NCBI GenBank assembly: GCA_001643675.2
Contig: LSRY02000017.1
Location: forward strand, 930,001 to 994,000
DNA: 64,000 nucleotides
Origin: Monocercomonoides exilis
Taxonomy: Eukaryota > Preaxostyla > Oxymonadida > Polymastigidae
Direction: 5' to 3'
A model generated the notes under the pieces. That model worked only from the letters and a program-made list of their open reading frames with translations, was not told where the DNA came from and did no database searches. The position numbers and the translations under genes were made by a program. Shown here piece after piece: positions 13,101 to 24,099 of the stretch (positions are counted from its first letter, which is position 1; each line of letters begins with the position of its first letter).

Positions 13101-15945
13101 AATGTGGAAGAGAGACAGGTGGGGATAGAAGGAGAGGAAGAGGAGGAGGAAGAAGAGGAGGAGGAAGAAGAAGAGGAGGAAGAAGAGGAAGAAGAAGATG
13201 ATGATGACGATGAATTTGGAATTGCATCAGACTCTTGTTCATCTTCATCAACCAGCCAAGAAGGGAGCTGTGAAGGTGGGATGAATGGAAGGGAATCGTT
13301 GCGTTGCTTGTCCTTCTTCATAAACGTGTCTATCAGCATCCTCTGATTCATTTGGCTGAAGCTTTCGGTGAAAGGAGCGTTGGAAGAAGAAGAGGAAGAA
13401 GGTATATTAGTTATATTGCATCTCGTCGAATTCTCATTCACAAATCCCTCTTTCTCTTTTTCTCCAAGCTCCCATCCTCTGTTTGCTGATAAATCCCCCA
13501 TTTCATTCTTTCTGCCGGCAAAAGTTCCTTCAAACTGTTCCGCATTATATGCAATGCCTTCATTGTAAAATTCATATTTCCCTCCCATCTTTTTTCCCCC
13601 TTCTTCCTCTTCCTTCCTCTTCCTCTTCAACCTCTTCTCCCTCTCCCTCTCGTTCTCCTTCATCCACTTCTGATCAATCGCCGCGTCTTTGTAGTTCAGC
13701 AGCTCTTCCAGTTCTTTTCTGTATTTCCCTCCCAATTGCATAGGAACCCCTCCTATCTCGTCATACACCCCGTTCCTCTTCCTCAGCTGTAGTGTGATTC
13801 CTGTTCGTGTTTCGCGCGACCGCTGCCAGCGAATGGGGGATGGAGGTTGAGGGGATAAAGAGCGGGGGGCTGTTATTGTTGTTGTGGAGGAAGATGAAGA
13901 AGAAGAAGAGGAGGAGGAAGGAACTGATGGATATGAAGGATTCGAAGTGTTTGTAGGGTTTTGATGAGATGATTGAGCCAAATGTGCAGAGTGAATGGAG
14001 TGAATGGACTGGAGTGTGTGCGCCAGGTGATATGGCTGAAGTGTATGCAGAGCTTGTCTGGCGTTTGTATCATTGGAGAATGGAGGAGCAGGAAGTTGGG
14101 TGTTTGAAGAGTCCTGAGGAGGATAAGGGGAAGATGGGATTGATTGGATTGATTGGACTGGGAGAAGAGGAAGAGAAGAGGAGAAGGAGGAGGAAGAAGA
14201 AGCAATAGGATTGCTTGGATCAAAAGAATCTTTCCATCTTTTGTCTTTTGCTTCAGAATCCGTCTGCTCTGCTATTTTTCTCATTCTTTCGTTTCTCTCT
14301 TTCTCTTCTCTGTTCTTTGCTTCGAGTGTTCGGTTGAGCTCTTCGATTTCCTCCTTCCATTTGACTTCCTTCGCCAGCTTTCTCACTTTCTTCTCTTCTT
14401 TCTTCTTTTCCTTCTCTTCTTTATTCCACTCCCCCTTTTCTCCTTTCTTCCCCTTCTTGTTCTTCTTCTTCTCCTTTTTTTCTCTATCTTTCTCCCCTTT
14501 CTCCCCCTTCTCCCCTTTCTTCTTCGTATTCATCGCCTCAAGCTCTGCTTCTGGAATCCCTCTATCTAAACCAGGCCTGTTCTTCTTCTCGTTCTGCACA
14601 AGCCATTCGGCTCCTCCTTCTGCTGCCATCCAGTCAAACACATAGTCAAACACTTTAGAAGTAACACGCCGTGCTGAGGTTTCTCCCGAAATTCGGGTTA
14701 AAAACTCTGTTTTCGCTTTGATATCGTGTTTTTCGGATGCATCTTTCTTATCTTTTGTTTTTCTTTCTTCTTCCTTTTCGAGTTTTTCCGTTTTCTTTCT
14801 TTCTTCTTGTTCTCTTTCTGCTTTGCGATTTTCCTCTTCTGCTCCTCCAAATGGCATTCCTGCAAATAGAGAATCTTCCTGTTTGTATTCGTGGTGCATC
14901 AGAAAATAAGGCGTTGCATCAACACCCTGTGAAACAAGACCTCGGAATAGCGAGCGAAGATAGTGATAGTCTGGCTCATCTTCAAACTTTAAGCCTGAAA
15001 ATAAATAGAAATTTTTTTTTAATTAAAAAAAGGTTCAATTAGATGGTGGGAAAGATAGCAAAAAGAAGAAATGAAATTGTCAAATTTAAGTAAATGTATT
15101 TAAATTATTTAAATAAAAAAAATTCAACCTCTCACATGTTCGAAATATATCTCAAATTCGTGTGGAATTCCAGAACATAATTCGCTAATAGAAGTCTGTA
15201 ATTTCACGTCTGCGATTCTTCTGTATTTGGATTTTTTGCTGAGGAGTGGTAGGTTCTGCCAAGGAAGTTTGCCTTTCAAAAAATACACAAGTACATATCC
15301 CAGTGATTCAAGATCATCCCTTCGCGATTGCTCGCACCCAATGTGCGTGTTAACGCTGGCATATCTAACTGTTCCAGTGATCCCTTTTGTTTCTCGATAA
15401 GGAATATGCTGATGTGTTTGTGAATCTCGATATCTCTTCACTAATCCAAGATCAATTAAATAAACAGTATTTTCTTTTGCTCCTCGGCCAATAAGAAAGT
15501 TTTCAGGTTTGATATCACGATGTATAAAACTTTTTGAATGAAGATATTCGATTCTGGAAATGAGTTGGTCAGCAAGCATGCATGTTGTTTTTAAAGAAAA
15601 GTGAAATCCACAACCCCAAAAAACTTCTTCCAAATTTGGCCCAAGCAAATCCATAACCATCACACACATTTTATCATCTTGGCCAAACCATCTAACATTT
15701 GGAATGCCTGCACCTCCTTGTAGCATCCGATAAAGTCTTGTTTCATAATGAAGCTGAGGAAGTCTTGCAGATGCTAATTCAACTTTCACAGCAACTTCCT
15801 CTTTCGTGGCAATGCAATATCCCTTAAAGATATCACCGAAAGCTCCGCGGCCAATTCTTTGATTGTACAATATGCGATACGAATCTCCAACGATCCAGTT
15901 GTCCAATTGTTCTGATGATAAAAGAGATTCAACTGCAACATGCAT
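10199..15945 (-). CDS. Casein kinase 1 family Ser/Thr kinase with a ~1600-residue low-complexity tail
   Basis: Exons 15945-15129 and 14994-10199 join over a 134-bp intron (GTTGAA...CAG), giving 1870 aa; ordinary CK1 is 300-500 aa. The kinase has the glycine loop IGRGAFGD (31-38), Lys54 in VAVKVEL, GIPNVRWFG (80-88), HRDIKPEN (142-149), DLG in place of DFG (165-167) and the RRDDLESLGYVLVYFLKG signature (208-225). The kinase ending crosses the splice site (HEFEIY...VRG, then LKFEDEPDYHYLRSLFRG), showing that the two reading frames are one gene. The remaining 1600 residues alternate Lys/Glu coils, long Ser runs, Pro-rich stretches and a Glu-Ser/Glu-Thr repeat. The catalytic residues are present, so activity is likely. 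The tail may be phosphorylated or act as a scaffold, which is inference. Confidence 0.93.
11740..11835 (-). repeat. Glu-Ser / Glu-Thr dipeptide repeat
   Basis: A degenerate hexamer array (GAATCA/GAAACC on the coding strand) encodes alternating Glu-Ser and Glu-Thr within the casein kinase tail. Ser next to Glu is the acidic context that CK1- and CK2-type kinases favour, so self-phosphorylation is conceivable but unproven. Confidence 0.8.
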
Positions 15946-16225
15946 TATTTATGCGATTTTTGATGTGTAAAAGGTTATATGTCAACAATTTTGTTGGAAA
16001 AAGGACTTTGAAAATTTCTGATCAATTATTTTATAACAAAATTTCATTTTTATTCTTTCAAATCGGAAAAAGCAAACAATTCAAATTGATGAGAATTAAA
16101 AATGTAATGTCATTCAAAAACGAATGAAACAATAAAAAACGAGAGTTTTGAGTAATTTTTCATAACAATGAGTATTTAAAAACAAAAAATCTAAATGTTT
16201 TTGATCAAATTAGCAGTAATAAATT
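15946..16225. promoter_or_regulatory. Probable shared promoter between casein kinase and glycosyltransferase genes
   Basis: This 280-bp AT-rich gap lies between divergent start codons. No specific element could be identified. Confidence 0.35.
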
Positions 16226-18384
16226 ATGAAAAAACAATTATTTGTTATTGAGCCTTTTTGTGAAGGAGTTGGATCTCATAGTCAATTTATTCAAACATTA
16301 CAGGAAATATTTTCCGCTCAAACAGATTTTCATGTGTTTTCTTTGAAAGGAGCAAAAGTTTAACAAATATCTGATTATTCTTGAGAAAAATGATTTTCTT
16401 CCTCAATAGTTTCATTGGAGAATGCGTTGTTCTGCTCTGCATTTTGCTAGTACTATTCCAGACAGTGATATTGATAATGGCATCTTATTTTGCACCAGTG
16501 TATTAAATTTGGCTGAATTTTTGGGTTTACGTCCAAAATTCCAAAAATGGACAAAATTATATTACATGCATGAGGCTTGAGCAAATACAAAATGCATTTT
16601 TGCCTTTATCTTTTATTTTTTTGGAAATTTATTGAACGTACAGAATCAACTTGTTTATCCTGTTCAAAATCGAGTTGAAAGTGATTTTCAATTGGGTTGG
16701 GTTCAAATAGTATGAATATAATTGAAACAAAAATTATTAGATTTTTCACATTTCCCTTTTAAGGTTTCTTGTATTGCTGCCGATCATATTTTATTTAATT
16801 CACAGTTTAATATGGATTCGTTTTATGGGGAAATGAATCACTTTTTAAAAAGGATGCCAGAACCACGCCCTCAAAAAGGTTTGTTCGCTCTCATATATTC
16901 GTTGAAAATGAATTTCTTGAATAATAACGTTTTTTATAAAACTTTCCTTTTCTTTTTCTTTATCAAAAATCATGTTTTCAAAAGATTTACCTTCAAAACT
17001 GAGAGAAAAAAGTTCAGTGTTGTATTATCCATTGACTGTTCCAAGATTTATCATTGAAGACGGTACATCCAATGATAATTCTGCACAAACTATCGAAAGT
17101 GAGCCGTCAAGTTCTGATGTGTCATCATCATTGGAAAAGCCTCGTCCACTTCGAATTGTAACTGTTGGAAGATGGGAACATGACAAAGATCCAGAGACTC
17201 TATTTCGTGTGTTAAACAAACTAGCAGATTATTTTTGTGGTGGGGAAAAAAAAGAAAGTGTGGCAGAACGTGAGAAACCTATGCATTGTGAGGATGGAAA
17301 AGCGTACTTGAACAAAGAAAAAACAGAGAACGAATCGAAAATGGAAGAGAAAACCGAGTCTGGTTTGCCGCGTGACAAATCACATAATTTTGGAGAAGGA
17401 GATCAAAGCAAAAGGCCAGTTCCTCGGAGAAAGACAGCAGAAAGAGAAGAAATTGAATCTAATGTTAAGTCGCCGTTTGCTCACATAACAGCAGAAACTC
17501 GTCCGTTTGAGCTGAGCATTCTTGGTTTGCTTAAGATCATTTAATATTTTGTTTAAACAATGACTGATATTATTGAAAACGTTGATGCGTAATATTAAAA
17601 AAATTTATATATACTGATTTTTTGTTCTCACATCTAAATTGGTTGTTCTTCTTTTTGCTTTTGTCAACTTCTTTTTAACAAGGCTGTTCTTCTGGCGATT
17701 ATCCTTTGGTATATGACGAAGCACGAATTCGTTTGGCTCCTTTTATTGTTAACTTTGGAAATATTCCAGATAAAGATGAATACTGGAGGTATAACTCATA
17801 AGAAAAAATTCATATATTTTGAAACATTGAGTTGCTGAATGCTTGCAAGCAATATTTTTTGAATATTCTTTTGCTTTTTGTGATTGTTTTATGTTTTATT
17901 GATGCTTTTTATTGCATGTGTATGTGTTTGAATGAATTTGCCTTTTAATCCCCCTTTCAATTATTCTCTTATTATGTTCTTCTTATCTTCACTTTGCTTT
18001 ATTCTATTTATTGGGATAAAAAAACACATTTAATGTATCAGAGAGCTTCAGCGCTGTGATGTTGTTGTATCAACAGCTGTGCATGAATTTTTCGGTGTTG
18101 GCGTTTTGGAGGCAGTTTCAGCTGGCTGTGTTCCTCTTTGCCCAAACAGACTGTCATACACTGAACTTTTCCCAAAGGAAGAATTATGGAACACAGACAC
18201 GCAGCTTTTCAATGCGCTTAAGCAGTTTGTGAAGAAGCCGTGGATTGTGCGAAAGAGAAAGCAAGAAATGAAGGATAGAGGAAGGCAGTATCATCTTGAT
18301 AGGCTTACAAAAACATACATTGAGAGAATCTTTCAGTTAGCAGAGGAAAAGGGAAAAAAGGAAATGGAAAAGAAAGCAGATTGA
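16226..18384 (+). CDS. GTDC1/QTMAN-type glycosyltransferase (probable tRNA-queuosine mannosyltransferase)
   Basis: Seven exons (16226-16357, 16410-16574, 16644-16709, 16764-16878, 16985-17524, 17683-17788, 18042-18384) encode 488 aa, near the usual family length. Conserved blocks appear in family order: an N-terminal [12 protein letters not shown] strand-loop, [18 protein letters not shown] joined to [45 protein letters not shown], and the donor-binding [21 protein letters not shown]. This is a GT-B fold family-4 glycosyltransferase. In animals the family member QTMAN adds mannose to queuosine-34 of tRNA-Asp; the same activity here is inferred. A polar insertion of about 100 residues (17230-17490) separates two blocks. 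Intron 2 has a GC-AG boundary. There is no signal peptide, so a cytosolic enzyme is expected. Confidence 0.87.
16575..16643 (+). other. Non-canonical GC-AG intron
   Basis: This 69-bp intron begins GCTTGA and ends ACAG. It is needed because the reading frame stops after GAG-GCT-TGA, and splicing here rebuilds the family-invariant His-Glu-Asn-Gln block. The donor equals the local GTTTGA consensus except for C at position +2. Confidence 0.75.
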
Positions 18385-18907
18385 ATGAATAATGTCTTCG
18401 TTTTTTTGACTTCTTTCACAAATGAAAATTTTCCAAAAAGGTTTGTTTTCGATACAAGTTAAGAAAGAAAAAATAGTTTGTGTATTTATTTTGTTCAAAT
18501 TTAAATTTCTTTGAGTTGTATAAGAGAAAATAGAATTTTGTTATTCAATTTGATGTATTTGGAAATTTTATTCTTAGGAATAATATTTCCATCACTTTTC
18601 ATGTTCATATCGAACGTTTAGAATTAACTGGGAAAGTTTGTTGTTTCCCAATAAAACACTTTTTTGTTATGCATTTAAGCATTTATAACAACAAAACATA
18701 TTTTGTTTTTCTTTTCTTATCTTTTTTGAAAGAGGAGATCAAATTGGAAAGCCAAACCCATAAAAAAGTTAATGATAATATCAACTTACAATTTTTGATT
18801 AACTAAAATAAACTACAAAAATATACTGTTTACAGTTTGCCAATGAACTATAAAACTTTAGTAAGAAATATACATTTTTTAAAATTTCAATTTCAATTGT
18901 GAATTAA
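18385..18907. other. Intergenic gap, no gene seen
   Basis: This AT-rich stretch holds the 3' UTR of the glycosyltransferase gene and the upstream region of the Cys-rich gene. No coding block or RNA fold was recognised. Confidence 0.6.
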
Positions 18908-19510
18908 ATGCTGAATTTAATTTTTGCATTTACATCTTTTGTAGCTTGCCAATGTTTCAGTGATTGCGGATGCAACTTTCCTTCGTTCTCTTTCCCCACA
19001 TTCTCAACTGGTTCTCAGTGCTCTCAATGTCAACTTCCCCCTCCCCCGCGTCAGGAATCATCTGCTGACCAATTTAATTTCCATCGCGATGCTGCTAATT
19101 GCCAAGGAGCACAAGACAGCATGCGCGCTAATGCAAATGATCGTTGCTGCAATTCTCGAAATGCAGATGTTGCAAACTGCAACAATGCCAGAGTAAAGGC
19201 AGATGCTAATTTGTGTTCAAACAATAACCAATTTACAGAATCTAACTGCGATGAAGTTTTGTGCCACAAGAAGAAAGCTCGCACAGAATGCGGTGATGCA
19301 TCAGCTCGTACTGCAAATGTAGATATGGACGCAGGCAAGAATTGCCGAGCTGCCCAGAAATATAATGACAACAGACAGAATCAATTTTGCGCAGGTCACG
19401 ATAGAAATTGCCGTGCCGAAGATTGTTGCCACAATGATGCAAATGGATGTGCTTCACGCTCTTGCGGAACTTCATCTCCATGTGGATTTAATTTTGCGTC
19501 ATTGTTCTAA
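18908..19510 (+). CDS. Small secreted Cys-rich protein, family not recognised
   Basis: One exon encodes 200 aa. The first 13 residues are hydrophobic, like a short signal peptide, followed at once by closely spaced cysteines (14, 16, 20, 22). The protein has 22 Cys in all, an even number, suggesting disulfide bonding outside the cell or in secretory vesicles. The middle part is rich in Asn, Asp and Ala, with a loose pattern in which a Cys follows an Asp-Ala or Asn-Ala pair about every 12-15 residues (for example ADANLCSNNN). The end, SRSCGTSSPCGFNFASLF, has no membrane segment or GPI-type tail. Possible roles are cell coat, adhesion or storage, none shown by sequence. It could also be a fast-evolving lineage-specific protein. 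The start is the first ATG and fits the signal peptide. Confidence 0.75.
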   Translation: MLNLIFAFTSFVACQCFSDCGCNFPSFSFPTFSTGSQCSQCQLPPPPRQESSADQFNFHRDAANCQGAQDSMRANANDRCCNSRNADVANCNNARVKADANLCSNNNQFTESNCDEVLCHKKKARTECGDASARTANVDMDAGKNCRAAQKYNDNRQNQFCAGHDRNCRAEDCCHNDANGCASRSCGTSSPCGFNFASLF

Positions 19511-20310
19511 TTAATGAACTAGTTTTTGATAAACTAGAATTAATATAATTTTAATTTGTTACAAATTCATATCTTCTTAAAAATAAGTATGTAGTTAAAT
19601 ATCTTCTCATGTATGTAGCGAAAAACAACAATGATTTTATTTTGAAATTTATTCCATGTCCATTTGAAAATGTTTTTAAGTCAGTTTTTAATTTGAAAAG
19701 TCGAGAAATTAAAACGAAAATTGACAACAAATTTTGAATAAGTTGACATAGACAAAAATGGCTATGCGTTTATAAAATTCGAATCATTGAAAAGGTGGTT
19801 TCAAGAAAGGTGATATATATTCTGAAAAATGACACAAAAACCTATGAACGGACGAAACTCTCAAAACGTTTTCAAGTATCACAAGTCGAATCACAAAAAT
19901 GTGTGTGGCTTGTGTTTCTTTTTATTTATAATGAAATTGGAAAAATAATTACTGTTTAAATCTTTAAATGTTTGCTTTTAATATTTTGTACATAATTCAT
20001 CGAATAAAAGAACAAATCATGAAAAGATGTCAGCTTTCAAAAAATAAAAATCTGAATTAAAAACATTCAATAAATACAAAATTACACTGAAAAGCAAATT
20101 ATCGACAATAAAAACGATACATTTGCGTTAGCCTTCATAAGAAACAGTATCTCCAGTAAGCATCAAAGTGACGAATGAAGTGAAGAACCAGAAGATGGAC
20201 GAAAACAAAGAAATTGTTGTTGCATTCAAAAATGCAGAAAAAAAGTAGATAGATAAAAAGACATTGAAAAAAATAAATAAAATAAAATAAAATAAAAAAA
20301 TAGAATATGA
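19511..20310. other. Gene-free gap between convergent 3' ends
   Basis: About 800 bp of AT-rich sequence separates the Cys-rich gene (+) and the Glu-rich gene (-). It holds an AATAAAATAAAATAAA run near 20274-20297. No gene or structured RNA was recognised. Confidence 0.6.
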
Positions 20311-22609
20311 TTACTTTGAAGAAGAAGAAGATGCTGTACGCGAGCGAGATTTTGACCTTGCCCCAGTCACTGTGCGTGCGGGTGTATCAACCGCTGAGTA
20401 TGCAGACGATGGCACATTTGAAGAAGAAACTGAAGCAGACGCAGAAAAAGACGAGGCGCTGCTTTCGAACGAGCTTTCATTGTCAGTCTGCAGCTGGCTT
20501 CTCTTTTTTCCTTTCAGAATTTCTCTCTCCATTTGATCAATGACTGTGTTTTGATAAACATCGCTTGACTGCAGATTCGCCGATTTTGTTGTTCTTTGAG
20601 AAAATCTATTTCTTCTTTCCTTTTTATCTTCTTTTTCTTTTTTTATTCCTTCGATTTCTGATTGCTTAACAAAATAATCGTCATCTTCATTTTGATCTTC
20701 GATTGCTTCGATGTCGTTTTCTCTTTCTTCTCTGATCATCTCACTTTCTCCATCAACCGTTTTCCCTTCTTCGCCTTCTTCCTCCTCCTCGTCTTTCTCG
20801 TCCTCTTCATAAAAGTTATCTTGTTGGCTTAAACAACTTTTTTCATTTAAACAGGAATTTTCTCGTTCTTCTCTTTCCCTTTCCCTTTCCTCATCTTCAT
20901 CTTCATCTTCATCTTCATCTACTCCTTTTCCTTCTCCTTCTCCTCCATCCTCTTTCTTCTCCTTCTTTGTCAGCAGCTCCTTCATCATTCGATTGACAAT
21001 CTCGATGCGATCAAGAGCATATTCCATCGTCATCTCTCTTCTCTTCCGGCACTCTTCTTCCTCCTCCTTCATCAGCTGCCTCTCTTCCTCTTCCTCTCTC
21101 CTCTCTTTCCTCTTCCTCTCCACATTTATCCTGCGCTCTAAAATCTTCAATGAATGGATAGTCAGCTCGCTTTCATCCACAACCAACGCCACTGCTTCTG
21201 GCAGCGTCACAGAAAGTGGATCAGTCTGAAGCGTAATCTCCTCTTCAGAGTCAGATGCTTCTGATAAGCTTGCCTCTTCTTCTCTTTCATAATCATCAGC
21301 GTCATCATCCTGCTCTTGTTCTTGTTTTTCATTTTCTTCTTTTTCTTTTTCTATTTCGCAATGCACGCATTTGATACGATTCTCATCCTCTTCATCGAAT
21401 TCTCTCCTTTCGTTTTTGTTATCTTCAGTTTCGCTCCTCAAATATGATGATACATTCAACGAGCGATCGGTGTTTTCACACTCACGTCCACAATCCTCTT
21501 TCTCATTAATGCCGAAAGCGTTCTTCCCTTCTTCATCATGCTCTTCAAAATCTTCTCTACTTCGCTCGCATTCTCTGCAAAATGCAGCATTTCTTTCCTT
21601 CGGCTCCTTCATGCGCCTTGCACTCATTGGCGATGCTCGTCTTTTTGGTGATGGAGAAGTTCTTTTTGGAGATGAAAGCGTTTTGCGCTGCTTTTCTGCT
21701 GATCTCTCAAGCTTCCTTTTCCTTTTCCTTTCTTCCACTTCCTTCAAAAACTTTTCCTCCTCTTCCTTTATGATTCTCTCCTCGGCTTCAAATTCATCGT
21801 TTGACTCCGAATTGCTTCCTGAAGGCCTTGACGAATCCATTGCCTCGGGTTCTTTTGCTTCAAAATCTTTTTCTTCTTTCCTTTTTTCAGTTACCATAAG
21901 CCATGTCGAGTCATCCTCCTGGAAACTGCTTTCTTTTCCTGTTTCATTGCAATTAACAGAACCGGATTGCCCCATTGATTCCCTTTCAGTTGCGTCCAGA
22001 CGACAATTAGAATTGCCATTTGTGTGTGTTTCATTTTCTAATTTCATTTTCTTCATTCTTTGAGGAGAAAAAGAAGCAAGCAAGGAAATATTTTCGTCTG
22101 CTGTTTGCAGAATTTCATATACAGGTGAAAATGGTGAATTTGGATCAAGAAGTGGACGATAGTTTTCTGGGGTGTGCTGGACAAAATTATCTTCGCGAAG
22201 ATTTTCTGTTTCAAAATGAGTTCTATCAATTGAAGTTGAGTCTTCAATAGGATCATATGAGACAATTGTTCGTTCTGTTAACTGAGGTTCATCTATAGTA
22301 TCAGGTTTGCCAAGCGTTGAATACAACATATCATCCGCTTCTTCAAAGTTTTCATCGTCATCAGTATTATTGATTGAACAATGGGAATGTTCATCAACAA
22401 AACTCTCAAAATATTCATCTTTTTGAAAATCATTATTCTTCTTATCACATCCATTATTCAAGGTCATTGAGTCTGATATTAGGTGCAATATTTTAAAAAG
22501 AATGATGTTATTTATAAATTATAACAAACAGCATACCATTCCTTTCGGACGAAACATCCGAGAATTGAGATGACGAATTCATTTTGTAATCCGAAAAAGA
22601 TGTAGTCAT
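20311..22609 (-). CDS. Glu-rich coiled-coil protein, probably nuclear; function unknown
   Basis: Two exons (22609-22537 and 22472-20311) join over a 64-bp intron (GTATGC...CAG), giving 744 aa. No known domain was recognised. The N-terminal 200 residues are acidic and polar. A basic Ser-Pro segment (near nt 21600-21740, with SPKRTSPSPKRRASP) looks like a nuclear signal with proline-directed phosphorylation sites. Two cysteine pairs, FCREC near residue 321 and CVHC near 397, might bind metal but stand far apart. A better-ordered stretch around nt 21230-20970 (LPEAVALVVDESEL, then an Arg/Glu helix and YALDRIEIVNRMMKELL) predicts a coiled coil. The C-terminus is Ser/Arg-rich (SKSRSRTASSSSSK), as in splicing-related proteins. 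Much of the rest is Glu runs. The first exon carries the only upstream ATG in phase. Confidence 0.7.
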
Positions 22610-22915
22610 CTGATTGTTACAGTTATGAAACTGCGTAAAGTTCTCAAAAATACTTTTTGCAAAAATATTGACATATTTAAAACAAAATTTTAATTTTAAT
22701 GAAAAATAAAATGCATAATAAATAATAGATTAATTTCAATTTCTTTTCACTTGAAACGAGCAAACCCTAACAAATAAAAAAATTGTTTTCAGTTTTTGTG
22801 ATCAATTCTTAGATCGAATACATAATAAAATCGAATGAAAAATTACGAAAGAAGATAGTTCTCATTGCAGATGTCAAAGTTTTTTTAAAAATCAGCCACA
22901 TTTCACAAAACACAT
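22610..22915. promoter_or_regulatory. Divergent upstream region
   Basis: About 300 bp of AT-rich sequence lies between the start codons of the Glu-rich gene (-) and the Glu-Pro repeat gene (+). It must contain both promoters. No motif was identified. Confidence 0.35.
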
Positions 22916-23808
<893 letters not shown>

Positions 23809-24099
23809 TTTTCAACTGAAGAATATCAGATAAAAGCTTTATTTGATTCTTTTTTACAATTTTTTTCATTATTAATGTTATTAAAATCTTGTTTCTCTCG
23901 CATGATAACGTGAAACTAGACAAAAATACGTTCAATAATCAAATGGCACTTCAAATGAAAAGTTAACGATCAAAAGCCCAAATTAATAATTTATCATCTC
24001 CTCATAAATTATTTATTTTATTTTGCTTTAAATAATAAAAAAGAATAAATTTAAAATTCATATTACACAAGAATCTCTTGATAATTTATAATTTTATAC
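23809..24099. other. Intergenic gap
   Basis: This AT-rich gap lies between two genes on the same strand. No RNA gene or motif was recognised. Confidence 0.5.

Noticed and set aside
10199-14899. A stand-alone 1566-residue Ser/Glu-rich protein
   Set aside because: Its sequence upstream of the first ATG completes the casein kinase 1 domain (LKFEDEPDYHYLRSLF) across the splice site, so it is the tail of the kinase gene.
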